A stretch of 64,000 nucleotides of DNA from Botryotinia globosa (Eukaryota > Ascomycota > Leotiomycetes > Helotiales > Sclerotiniaceae): contig RCSZ01000013.1 in assembly GCA_014898425.1 (NCBI GenBank), forward strand, positions 1,419,501 to 1,483,500. Direction: 5' to 3'. This document shows, in pieces, positions 48,198-59,737 of the stretch; positions within the stretch are counted from its first letter, which is position 1, and each line of letters opens with the position of its first letter. The position numbers were made by a program, and so were the translations under genes. The notes beneath the pieces are model-generated. The model ran no database searches. It was not told the DNA's origin and was given only the letters and a program-made list of their open reading frames with translations.

Positions 48198-49233
48198 GTT
48201 GAATGGACTTGGAAGAAAAGAGAGACATTCTTTTACCTTCTGTAATGGAGTCGTCAACAACGATGGAGAAAGCAAAGAAAGAGATGGATGGGCGTTTTTC
48301 TAGCATTTTTCTAGCATTTCTCGGATGGGCTGGGATGGGAAGAGAAGAGAGGAACCCTTCTGAGCGAGCATCTTCATGTATATGTTACTGTCACATACAT
48401 TTTGTCTTTGGTTTCTTACACTCGCCATATTGAGTATTTTGGATGGATACCAGCATGGCTTGAAGCCTCTAAATAAACGGCGTATTGGAAATGGAAAGTC
48501 GGAGATTGATTTGTAGTTTGAATGAAGAATTACTCACTACCTTTTGTCTGTAGAGTTGTGTGATGTGATTGTGATATTTAGACAAGTACGTACTTCAAGA
48601 GTTTCATCTCGCTCATATATTCCATTCATAAGCCATCAAGGATTTTCTCTGGGATAAATATCTCTTTGGATAACCGGGTAGGTAGGCAGGGGGTACAGAT
48701 GAATGATATTGAAGGAATGTCGTACTTGGAGTTGAGCTCATGGTAATCTTATAACAAGTTACAATGTAGAGAAGTCCAGATTGAAAAGCTTCATTAGACT
48801 TTGATGCCTTAATCGCAAGGCTAGAATGGATTGCTCTCAGCTAAGGTACTCCTGGTGCTCCGTACACAATCACGAGGTTGGAGTTTCTTAAGGTTAAGGC
48901 TTTATCGGGAGAGAGAGCTCCAAAACACGTCTACACGTCTCCTTCGATAGTTATTAAAGCGCGTTCAACTTTCACTAATCATCCATCAATTTAATGAATT
49001 GAAATAATCAATTTCTTTTCATCAATCTTTTCTGCCATTCTTCTTTCAATTGAGTTCTGCACGGTGTTGTGTTGTGTTGTGTTGTGTCGTATCGTATCGT
49101 ATTGTAACTTTTGCTTCAAGTCAATAAAGTTACACAGCTTCAGAACCTCGATACCACCTTCGTGATCTTGCCACCTCTCCATTTATCCACCTCCACCTCA
49201 CAACTTCTCAATTCTGCCTCTCAACATTCCAAT
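48198..49233. other. Spacer upstream of the BTB gene
   Basis: This is 3' sequence of the PAP2 gene and the promoter and leader of the BTB gene. A GTGTT tract followed by CGTAT copies lies at about 49062-49103. No other gene is supported. A GGGTAGGTAGGCAGG-type motif is near 48676. Confidence 0.55.
49062..49103. repeat. GTGTT / CGTAT pentanucleotide repeats
   Basis: Five or so GTGTT-type units pass directly into three CGTAT units, in the leader of the BTB gene. Confidence 0.85.
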
Positions 49234-50330
49234 ATGTCTTCCGCAGATGATTATCCCCTTGCACCAGATAGCAATGTACCAGCTTCCAATCCCACCGACA
49301 TCGAAATGGGCGACACCAATCCCAGCGCCGTCATAATCGAAATCGACGCGTCGGCCGGCACCGAAACCAACACCCACATCTCCAACGAAGGCGATAACGA
49401 AGGCGACAACGAAGGCGACAACGATGCCTCGGGTCTCGATCTCCAAGAAACAGCCATGGAGAACACTCCCGCGCGCGTTACCTACATCGATTATCTCAAG
49501 AGTCCCATGATCGCGCTACTAGTCGGCCAAGGCGACGAACAAGCACTCTTGCACGCACATGAAGCACTCCTCTGCAAATCCCCCTGGTTCGCCGAAGCGT
49601 GCGGGAAATTCAGCGACGACGTCAGCGAACGGCGCATCGATCTCATCGACGAGGATCTCGACGCCGTCGGCTGTTTTCTCGAATACCTGTACACCAATGA
49701 TTATTTCCCGCGCAAGATCCCCGGGTCGCGCGATCTCGAGTCGGATCCCGCAATGCCGGATGTCGACGAGACGGGAGATCAATTACTCAAACACGCACGT
49801 GTGTATACGCTGGCGGAAATGCTGCAGCTTCCGAGTCTGAAGAGTTTGGCGAGTAGCAAGATTCATTGCGTGAATAGCACCGCGAAGGGAGAGATTGCAT
49901 ATGCGAGATATGTGTATGCGCATACGCAGAAGGATGACCAGACGATTAGGGCGCCGGTGGCCAATTTCTGGGCGACGAGAAGTCATACTTTGAGGAGTGA
50001 GGCGGAGACGGAGTTTAGAGAGATGTGTTTGGAGTTTCCGCAGTTTGGTTACGATGTTTTGAGTAAGTTTTTTCCCTTGTTCCTTTTGGGACTTGTCGCT
50101 TCTTGTTACCTTTCTTTTTTCCTGTTTTTCCACGCCTTGGGTGTGGATAGAAAAGTGGCAGGAGGATTCGGAAACTGTGTACCACTGCGTTTGTCAAGAT
50201 AAATACATACTAACAAACAATAGCACGTGTACTGGACGAAAAACTCAAGAGAGAAAAGAACGACAAGATGCATCCATCGCACGGTACACCCGGCAGTTCT
50301 CGCAAAAGACCCCGTCAGAGTGGGATTTGA
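49234..50330 (+). CDS. BTB/POZ domain protein
   Basis: Exons 49234-50062 and 50224-50330 flank a 161-nt intron (GTAAGT donor, TACTAACA branch, AATAG acceptor) and give 311 residues. An acidic N-terminus contains three tandem NEGD units (about 51-63). The BTB domain spans about 85-220: PMIALLVGQGDEQALLHAHEALLCKSPWFAEAC, then FLEYLYTNDYFP and an arm helix with HARVYTLAEMLQLPSLKSLASSKI. The C-terminus TRVLDEKLKREKN ends in a basic GSSRKRPRQSGI. Fungal proteins of this type are common and mostly uncharacterised. Dimerisation or Cul3-adaptor function is only a general expectation for BTB domains. Reading through the intron would give an unrelated tail, so splicing decides the C-terminus. Confidence 0.88.
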
Positions 50331-51518
50331 TTCGTGAACGAAGCATCTGGCTGAATGGAGTTATGTTGGTCGTGTAACATCTTACTTGAAGGAATTGTAT
50401 CACTTTGTATTGTATTGTACTGCATTGCATTGTATCGTCTCTTCATTTGTATTTGACTCCTCTATAGCTATATGATATGATGTGTCATTCGTATTTGAAC
50501 AAAAGGGTATGAGGATTCATCTAGGGGATTAAACGCAAGATGGAATGTGAGAGAATAGTCAGTAATGGATTGATGGATGGACAGATGGATGTATCGTACG
50601 CAAATGGACATGAGCGAGTACATGCTATTGAGATGAGATACTACCTATCTACCATGACATCCAAAACAGAAAACAGAATCCGATAAGCGAAAAAGGAGTA
50701 AAGGAAATCAATCAATCAACCAGTCAGACGTACACTGGTAATAAGTTCTTAGGCTCACTTATATAATACCAATACCAATGCTAGTACCAATACCGTTCCA
50801 ATTCGACTTAAAGCACAGAAGACTCTAAAGAATTCATATAATATGTTGATGTCTTGATGTTTTCAAATGTATATCTAGATATAGAAATCCACCAACTTAA
50901 GTCTCAAACACCTCACTTCCAAAAAGAACCCATCACAAATAACTATTTAACTAATTAATTACAAAACTCTAATTTGAATACCTACAATCTAAAAATAAAC
51001 AACAACAACAACAACGAATCCTACAATCATAGATCCAGTTCTGGAAGTCCACGTCTGCGTCTCGCCTCTAATCACTGCATAATCAATATATGCGAGGAAT
51101 GTCGGCGAAGGGGGGAATCTGCTTTCCCCCACTGTTCTCTAGAGCCGGAAAAGGAGATTCGAGAGAATTATTCTCGTTCTCACTCTCATGGTCAGATTCC
51201 TCGCTATTCTCAATAATTCCATCCTCGGGAACGTTGCTTTCATTAATAACCTCCTCCCCGTCCTCACTAATCCTATCCGCAATATCGTTACTCGTATTCA
51301 TAGCCTCCTTTCTATCTTCATTAATGAACTACTCTCTATCTTCATTAAGGAACACCACTATATGCTCGGCAGTCATATCCCCGATAGTCCTATCCTCGAC
51401 GCCATCACTATCATCGCCAACTCCTCTATCATCACCAATCTGATTACTATTGTCCTGATTCTGCTCCGTCATTACTTCACCAATGGAGGCGCACTCAACT
51501 ATTGATCGGTCCCCGGTA
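50331..51518. other. Spacer with an acidic broken ORF
   Basis: 3' sequence of the BTB gene, TTGTA-type repeats at about 50400-50440 and AAC repeats at about 51000-51016 are followed by an acidic minus-strand reading frame interrupted by a stop (51083-51470, described separately). No established gene is supported. Confidence 0.45.
51083..51470 (-). pseudogene. Acidic Asp/Glu/Asn-rich reading frame with internal TAG
   Basis: On the minus strand a frame opens with ATG near 51467 (MTEQNQDNSNQ) and runs through DDSDGVEDRTIGDMTAEHIVV. It meets TAG at about 51333 and continues in frame to 51083 (DRISEDGEEVINESNVPEDGIIE, ending FADIPRIY). The stop lies between two copies of an INEDR-type motif. It may be a decayed gene for an acidic disordered protein, or a chance product of biased composition. 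No family is recognised. Confidence 0.3.
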
Positions 51519-52916
51519 TCAGCGTTGTATTAAGAAATCGGTACTTCCGTTGGCCGAAGCTCTGCTCATGAGTACTCGGGGGTCGTCGTCCTGCAGTCTT
51601 CTTTTGTTCAAACAATCAATGCCCAAGATTGAGCCACCATGATCAAAATCAGTGACCACCCATTTGCCAGGAAGTGGGTTGTGAACATCTCGTGTGGGAA
51701 TAACAATCTCGACAATGGACATTTGGCTATTCACCCAGTAGAACAACCTCCTCGACAATGGGGATTAAGAATGGACAGCCCAAGCCAAATTTACTGGATT
51801 GAGTGCAAATTTAATCCCTTCGGTTGAACCTGATATGCGCTGTGGGTTGTATGATCGGCCCTCTGTTTTGCTGACACTAACTTTGAAAATAAACGTTTCA
51901 CCCCTTTTTGTGGAGTTATGATTACGCTTCAGAAATGCGAGCAAGAACAAGCCACTAGAACTGAGAACTGGTACAGAGGCGCTGCCGGTTATCCAATAGT
52001 TTCCATTCTTATAGGAATAAAAGTTCCTTCAACTTTTTCGGTGTCGGTAACTGATCAAAAGGAATAAAGTAGACATCAGATATGCCACCATGTTGAGCCT
52101 GAGACCGCTCTTCGGTTTGAGCGACAAGAGCTAGTCCCTTTGTACATATATCGAAATTTAGTGGTCCCATTGACACCCGGGTTGGAAAGGGAACATATCT
52201 AAAGTTAGTTGTATCGAGAATATCACCACTAATGTCCTCTGTAATGATGTACGGAAGTTTTTTCACTTCAAACTTGAACACAAGGCACCGCAGTATTTGA
52301 CCACCTGGCCTTGAAGAATATCCTAGATCATCGACTTCACTAGCACTCGGGCGTGCTGAGGTTGTTCCAGTGCCAATACCTGAGACTGCAATTACCACAT
52401 AAAGTTCCCGAGCCTTAGGCAAGTTACCATATGCGAAATGTACTGCCTTCATGATAGTCATTAATCTACCAACATGGCCTGCGTTGGCCAGATGCCTTGC
52501 GCCAAGTTAGTCTTATCATTGGTGTATTGGACACAGTTTTGTTACATGCAGTGCAAATTTTGGGCCTGTGAGAGTGCAAAAGTAAGTTATCTGGTTCATC
52601 TGCGCTTGACATAAAAGGGTAATTTCGTCGGCCCAGATGAAATTTGTCAATGTTGAGGCTGGAGGTCCGGACTCTGCTGACTTTGGCAGCTTAGTTATTA
52701 ACCAGTCCCGAGTTCTAACAAATAATATGATGTTTCAGGGATATCTGGAGAGTCTATTGTCTCATGATAAAGTGCCCAACGCCCGTCTGGACTAACAATT
52801 GCTGCCGAGCGTTGAGGTACTGTTGGGGGGTTTCTACCTGCTATCAGCAATCACAATCGTAAGCACTGCTTAGAAGAGACAAACACTGGATCGGAAGAAC
52901 TGAGATCGTTCGACAT
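51519..52916 (-). pseudogene. Decayed S9-type peptidase (DPP5/acylaminoacyl-peptidase-like) propeller
   Basis: Fragments in order on the minus strand recall the N-terminal beta-propeller of fungal dipeptidyl-peptidase V-type proteins: RSAAIVSPDGRWALYHE and YYLLELGTG (about 52830-52695), LTNFIWADEITLLCQ (about 52640), MKAVHFAYGNLPKARELYVVIAVSG (about 52450-52375), PVLSSSGLFLLAFLKRNHN (about 51975-51930) and FALNPVNLAWAVHS (about 51800). They lie in different frames. Some changes could be introns, but the junctions near 52690 and 52010 look like frameshifts with no usable splice sites close by. No alpha/beta-hydrolase domain with a serine motif follows. Both the family assignment and the pseudogene status are judged by eye. 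Confidence 0.5.
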
Positions 52917-53588
52917 GATTTCCTGACTGCGCCTTTTGCAATGAAATGAGATGACGATGAAGAGAAGGAAATCCGAAGTGCGAGGGCTTTTAACAGAAGA
53001 GATGGCAACAACTAGAGGGTAGAACGAGAAGATTGAGGGAGGTACAATTCCTTCGCTTCCTCTTAGCGCTAATCTCAACATGATGCGGTTAGGAAAAAGC
53101 GAGGGAAAGAGGGGTTGAAGAACTCCGCTGTATGCGTTTGAGTATCTAAGATAGGCAAGAATGAATCATGCTCCGTCAGTACCTCAATTGAGGAATGTTG
53201 ACACCCCAGAGCCGCAAAGTGAAATTATCGAAAAGAACGCCAACATTGATAGAATGAAACAGGAAAAGAAAAGTATAATCGAAATTTTGGCACATGTTTG
53301 TTATACTCGTACTATGGATTTGATTTCCTTTATTGTGCGACGTTTATCTGTATTTTATGATAATCAAGGCTTTTCAAGATTATGTTGGTAAAGTAGATTC
53401 GATGTAGCTGGTATAATCCCGAGTGATGGAGTTCACGAGGAAGTTTTATCCGAAAACATTATGATCACAGACCGTCGTGGTTGTTCAACCCTTTGAGCAA
53501 ACTGATTGGCGTAGAGCAGCGCATGACTGTGATCTCTCCAATATCTCCAATGTTTTCCAACGTATGTTATCATTGCCACCGCTCCTCA
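52917..53588. other. Spacer with weak coding traces
   Basis: A plus-strand frame at 53161-53391 (76 residues, PQLRNVDTPEPQSEIIEKN) continues past a TAA as FDVAGIIPSDGVHEEVLSEN and, one frame over, as a short protein-like segment to about 53560. It may be another gene relic. It is not assignable. Confidence 0.35.
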
Positions 53589-54569
53589 TTATCTTGTTCT
53601 TTGAGATTTTCTAGGTGGGCCCCCATCTCCTTGGTGTTTCCTCTTTGGATTTGAACATTCCCTCGCCATATGATTTCCTCCGCATGTGTAACATTTAATA
53701 TCAGATTTGATTCCACCTCCTGAGCCAAATGAGCCCCCTCCTGAGCCAGACAGAGATGTCAAACCATTCAGCGAGACATGCTTCTTCTTTCTCTTTTTCG
53801 ATAACTCCAGCAAGTCGGCCTTTTCTGCCTTCTTCTTGGCTTTACGCTCCTCTTTGAGCCGTTTTATTGCTTCCTGTTTCGAGGCTTTTATCAATTCCTT
53901 CGCGCCTGTTGGATCATCCTCACTATCTTCATCTTCAGATTCCTCCTCCTCGCTCTCTTCGTCCTCCTCTGATGATGTAAATTCTATGTCTGGATTTTGC
54001 TGTTTCTATTTGCCAGTCATTAGCATGTGATAAAGCGCAGATCATCAAAATGCATGGCATACCTCCAAAACTTTATTAAATTTTCCAAAACTCCTTCGAC
54101 CGACCATGAATGGTTTTTCTTCTCCAAAATTGTTATCGCCATCATCAACACGTTCTGCTTTTATCGGCGAAAGTTGGTCTAAATTTGCGAAACCAGCCTG
54201 AACTACACGCAATGTGTTTGTTGGAGTATTGAGATGTTTCCTTCCCTCAAAGCTTAGAACCCATCGTGTATCTCCTGCTTCAACGGCTGCTCGATCCAAT
54301 GCGGCTTGCTTTTTGGCTTCTTCTTCCACTATTGCGGCTTGAATCGCGCGATTATCGGCTAAAGTGTCGACATTGAACTTTGTAGGAGTGTTTTGTGATA
54401 TCTTTTGTCGCTTCGGTGATGGCTCATCTATTGAAGAAGGAGAAGTATTTGTAGGTGATGAAGCAGCAGCGCGCTGCATGAATTTCATCGTCAAAAGCCT
54501 GGAAGACATAGCTTTTGGCGCACTTGTTGGGGCCCCTGCACTTGCCGACATGTTGTAGTTGTTGTTCAT
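53589..54569 (-). CDS. MPP6-like exosome cofactor with CCHC zinc knuckle
   Basis: Exons 54569-54063 and 54005-53589 flank a 57-nt intron and give 307 residues. The N-terminal part has MSSRLLTMKFMQRA (about 20-33), TRWVLSFEG (about 100-108) and FMVGRRSFGKFNKVLE (about 154-169). These are the three conserved blocks of M-phase phosphoprotein 6, the RNA-binding cofactor of the nuclear exosome. The second exon adds an acidic run (SSEEDEESEEEESEDEDSEDD), a lysine-rich coiled coil (EAIKRLKEERKAKKKAEK), a Gly/Ser linker and a CCHC zinc knuckle (CYTCGGNHMAREC). Human MPHOSPH6 is about 160 residues, so the second half is an extension. A role in nuclear RNA processing is inferred. Confidence 0.8.
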
Positions 54570-54892
54570 TCACAGTATGGAAGAAATTAGAAGAATAATG
54601 ATTGAGAGGATGATGTAGAAGAATTGGCGAGATGAAATTATACTGTTGAATGTTAGTTGTAGATCAATAGACCTGCCACGATCTATAAAGTGTCTGTATT
54701 ATAAGTAACACGGAGGTGATGAAAGAAAGTCAAAAGCAAAAGTATTTACGCGGCTGCAAGGCGGACTTTTCCCCGATTAAAGATTAAGCTTCTGTGCTTT
54801 AAGGGTATTACGTAAGCGACCTGGAATTGGACGACAACGACCTTAAGTCCTTCTTCGGTCCCTCCGTAGCAACTGATTGAAACACCAGCAGA

Positions 54893-55638
54893 ATGTTGTC
54901 CACCGCCAGATCAAGAGCCGTATGGCAAATTTCTCGCGGAGTTCAGATCTCAGCCAGACGAGCCTACGCATTTTCCGCAAATGATCAGCAAGAAATTAAT
55001 GATCCAAACTCTCCGAAGAAAGTGCCCAATGTCTCGAAATCCAACGAGCTGCCGATAGAAAGTCACGTTCAGAATAAGCCACTGCAGGAGAGCGTAGAGA
55101 CCGCGGAAAAGTTTAGGGTTATGCAGGCACCAAATAGACAGGGCAAATGGTCGCGAAGTCAGAATCCTAGGGAAAAGGCAATGTCTGGCCCTAGGTTTGA
55201 GCAGACTATTATGGAAGCTCAGGTATGTCAGACCCCGCGCTTTACATGTTGCGCTATAGTTCTTGGAAATCATTCCAACCCGTATTTGGGCGGCATGTTA
55301 ATTTTTCTCCAGCCAGCACCACAATCAGCAATTAGCTTGATTCATCAACAACCAGTGCGATGGACACACGATCGTATTGTGGCATGCGATGGAGGTGGGG
55401 GAGCATTAGGACACCCAAGAATCTTCATCAACACTGATAAGCCCGAAATTTGCAACTGCACATACTGCGGATTGCCGTTTGTAAGTCATACCCCGGACTG
55501 AGACCTCAAGCCAGATTTCTCTCCGTCGTTAACCACAACATCTTTTTGGCTTCATGCTCATTTATCTTACAGGCCAATGAACATCACAGAGCACACCTTG
55601 AATCTCTTCCAGAAACTGCATACCCTCTTGAAGCATGA
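54893..55638 (+). CDS. Complex I zinc-binding subunit (NDUFS6 homologue)
   Basis: Three exons, 54893-55222, 55313-55480 and 55573-55638, give 187 residues. The Arg/Ser-rich start (MLSTARSRAVWQISRGVQISARRAYAF) is a mitochondrial presequence. The C-terminal CHCC zinc-finger domain has VACDGGGGALGHPRIFIN, ICNCTYCGLPF and, in the last exon, ANEHHRAHLESLPETAYPL. NDUFS6-type subunits sit in the matrix arm of NADH:ubiquinone oxidoreductase and hold a zinc ion. Intron 1 is 90 nt long and has no stop in frame, so an unspliced message would still be translated with 30 extra residues. The expected joint is EAQ-PAPQSAIS. Confidence 0.92.
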
Positions 55639-56483
55639 GGCCATGCTGCCAAATTTTTATGAACCACAACATATTACCGATGGAAGATTGGTCAACGATG
55701 AGCTGTTCATAGCTGCGGGAGCCTATCGTTGACAATTAGTGTAAATACCGCGCAATGAGAATTTTAAGCAAGATTATCTGCCTACTTCTACAGTGACATT
55801 TCACTCCAATTGACCTTAGAGCATACCAGTGATCCACTACGAGTCACGAGTCAAGTATGTGTTATTGTGTTATCCTATTAGAATATCAACCTCAAAAGAT
55901 CTCTGGCAGCTTCATCTTCTATATCGCTGATTTACAGATAGTGAAGATCATAGCATGTTGGCACCTGCTGCTTTGGATGCTTGAAGGCATCCATAAACAA
56001 GTTTTCGAGGACATCGTGAAATAGTATAACGTGGAGAACGATATATATGTAGTAAGATTTAACTCGTTGCACCAAGTAGAAGTTACCATAAGACCATAAC
56101 AATAGGCACGTGAAACTGAAAGATTGATAGGAGATATCGTTTATTAAGATTGCCTGCAAATTATCTATGTCAGTTGCAGGATTGTTTCCAAAAGGAGAAC
56201 AGAGCGATTGCTTGAGCCATGATGTCCTCTCTACCAGATGAATATGAAAATGAAGATAGAATGGGAAAAGTGTAATAATCTAGGTAGCATCTTCCAAAAT
56301 GAGAAAAGGAGTACCTAGTATTATGCTATACAAATTGTTAGGCTAGGCGAGGATTTGTCTTCGGGAAAATATTGGACGAGAGCGGCCGCACTCACCGATC
56401 GAGCTTCTTCTGCTGTTACTTGCGACAATCTAGAGCTTCCAAATCGAACAAAACTCCCATCTATTATTCGAAGTATCTACAAG
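55639..56483. other. Spacer upstream of CFIm25
   Basis: This holds the 3' region of the NDUFS6-type gene and the promoter and leader of the CFIm25 gene. It includes one TCTAGGTAGC motif at about 56279-56289. A 75-codon minus frame (55932-56159) is not credible. Confidence 0.5.
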
Positions 56484-57366
<883 letters not shown>

Positions 57367-57697
57367 TTACAGGATAATGACAGTGTTTTCAAAGCAATGG
57401 AAGGCACGGCAATGGCGTTCAAAGGTCAAAATATAATAGCTTTGGAATAGCTAATGAATTGACCAGGTAGACATGAGAACTTCGATTTGTTAAAGATATC
57501 CCAAAAATTCTCTCACAATTGTCACTTCACATTATATTATTCACTGTAGCTAGCTACCTTGCATCATACCGTGAATGATGTTACGCACAAGTGCTATTGA
57601 TCTACTACTCGAGTACTGGTAGGTCCAAGTCAAATACTGTATATATATATATATATATATCTAATCCCTGTCAACACACTCGGGAAGCTTCCAAACC
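57367..57697. other. Short tandem-gene spacer with TA repeat
   Basis: This is the promoter region of the YjbQ-family gene. A TA dinucleotide tract lies at 57639-57660, about 40 bp before its start codon. Confidence 0.55.
57639..57660. repeat. TA dinucleotide repeat
   Basis: About eleven TA units lie immediately upstream of the next start codon. Confidence 0.9.
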
Positions 57698-58521
57698 ATG
57701 ACGTCCATAAACCCCACTACAATTCCAATAAGCAACTCAATTACATCCAAAATCTCTGGAATGTCATCTTCAAATTCCTCTTCATCTGCGCAGCCCGACG
57801 AAGACGAAAAGCCACGTCCAAACATACAATCAACCTCATCCTTCCCATTTCTTTATATCCTCTTCGTACTAATCTTCCTCATTGCCCTCTTCCCACCCCT
57901 CTTCCACACTCTCTGGACACTCCCTCTTAAACTACTCCTCCCAAGCACATACAGTTCTGCTCTCTCGCCCGCTCGTTATACCAAGCCAGTCATCATGTCT
58001 TGGACACAAAAGACCATATCGCTGCCCTCCAAATCTCGCGGCTCGTATCTTGTCACCGACCACATCGTCTCTTCAATTCCCGAAATCAAGAACTATAAAG
58101 TTGGGCTTCTGAATTTGTTCATTCAACACACAAGTTGCGCAATCAGTCTGAATGAGAATTGGGATGAAGATGTCAGGGCTGATATGAGTGATGCGTTGGA
58201 TAGGATTGCGCCAGAAGATAGGAAGGGAGAGTTGTATCGACATAGTGCAGAAGGATTGGACGACATGCCGGTTTGTACTCTTTTTGTTTGTTACTTTGTT
58301 CTTCGATGGAGAACTAGGGGAGTGCTTGGGAAGTTGTATAAGACAGGGGCTAATCATTGTAGGCACATATTAAATCAGCGCTGGTTGGAGCAAGTGTCAC
58401 AATTCCCATCACGAATGGAAAGTTGAATACGGGTACCTGGCAAGGAATATGGTATCTGGAGTTTAGATCTAGCAAACATACTAGGAAGGTTGTTGCTACG
58501 ATCCAGGGTGAGAAGATGTAA
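57698..58521 (+). CDS. YjbQ/UPF0047 family protein with membrane-anchor extension
   Basis: Exons 57698-58270 and 58363-58521 flank a 92-nt intron and give 243 residues. Residues from about 100 on (MSWTQKTISLPSKSRGSYLVTDHI, LLNLFIQHTSCAISLNENWDEDVRADM, GTWQGIWYLEFRSSKHTRKVVATIQG) form the whole YjbQ domain, with the conserved HTSC and NENWDxDVR motifs. This family is about 140 residues in bacteria and has been linked to thiamine-phosphate synthase side activity. The first hundred residues are Ser/Thr-rich with one strong hydrophobic segment (about 49-75, FPFLYILFVLIFLIALFPP). An internal ATG at 57995 gives exactly the family-length protein, so two products or a mis-chosen start are both possible. 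Confidence 0.87.
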
Positions 58522-59737
58522 ATATAAGAGGATATATTGCCCCGATGGGTTGGTCAGTGGACATGTGAAATGGGCATCGTTCCGGTTATTTCGCCTTGGT
58601 TAGGTCAAATGTTCCCTCTTGATTATTGAGCGAATTCTTTCTTGATTGTCATTCTTTGCAAATCACGAGTGCTCCATCAACATCTGGGCAGAAACTTAAT
58701 ATTGAGGCGACCTAGGTAGACCAAGGCTGGCTTCTAATCTTACTCACTTTATGTCCAGCTGGACAGATCGGAATGTTCTTATGACGAGGAACAAAAATTG
58801 AGGGAGAAATATTGCGTGATAGTTTCCGTCTTTTTGAAATCTACAAGCATGCACCTAAGTAAAAAAAACTGTTTATGGCCATGACTTTGCTTGTATTCCA
58901 ACCAAGGAGAAGGAGCGCTAATTAGTCGATTATGTAATACGTTTGTCTATCCCCTGGTGCTCCCTTTTCCGAGAACTTTTCCATCTGTCTCCTCTCACCA
59001 TCTCCATCTATCGAAAACAACACCCATAAGCCCATATAACACAGAACTCTATCAAATAAAGTTTAAGTGATTATCATGATAGTGCTGAGCTTGTCGGGTA
59101 CAAGAGATACATGTTTCGGATTAAATGCATATCGTTTCTCTTGAATAGAAACAATGAATGGGAAACAAACGAAAATCGGATCTTTCAAAATGCTTCAAAG
59201 TAACTTTTCGTGAATCGGATTCTAGACCTCATTGCATGAACTTGCCAGTCTTCGATTGCTAAAGATAGCGGAGAGATTGCCATACCCAGCCTTATGAGAT
59301 GAGACCAAGTGGAGTCTGTGCCTCAAGTTTCAGCTTATTACTACTCGAATTGATGATTTTTTGGTCCCAAAAAGAGCAGAAGCCTGTTCGACAAATCCTT
59401 TGACATCCCAAGCTGGAAGATATTAAATCAATCTCAATCATGAAGTGAATAGTCTAATGCTTGGGGTTGTAATACTTGGCCATGTCCTTCCGTTTCCCTT
59501 TCTTATCCAAGATACTGTCCCCTCGCGAAACGTCACAAACACAGTGCTGAGGGATCATACATGTTATTCACGCACTACATATAGAGAGTCTATCACTGTT
59601 TCGTTTTTGAATTGTCTGTTCGCAGCCTTCATTTTTTGCAACTCCATCACGAATGTTCTTCAGTCAGCTGGATCTGTGAACTAACTTAATGAACTGAATT
59701 TTGACGATTGTTTGCTCCAATAGTCTACGAGAGTAAG
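58522..59737. other. Spacer without recognised gene
   Basis: About 1.2 kb of non-repetitive sequence lie between two same-strand genes. It includes a GACCTAGGTAGACC motif at about 58710-58723. The frame at 59445-59684 does not resemble any family. Confidence 0.5.

Noticed and set aside
53161..53391. 76-codon plus-strand frame between two minus-strand loci
   Set aside because: Possible relic, but I could not link it to any family or to convincing splice sites, so it is described only as part of the spacer.
56355..56483. Upstream in-frame extension of CFIm25
   Set aside because: It lacks an ATG. The family N-terminus begins at the ATG at 56484.
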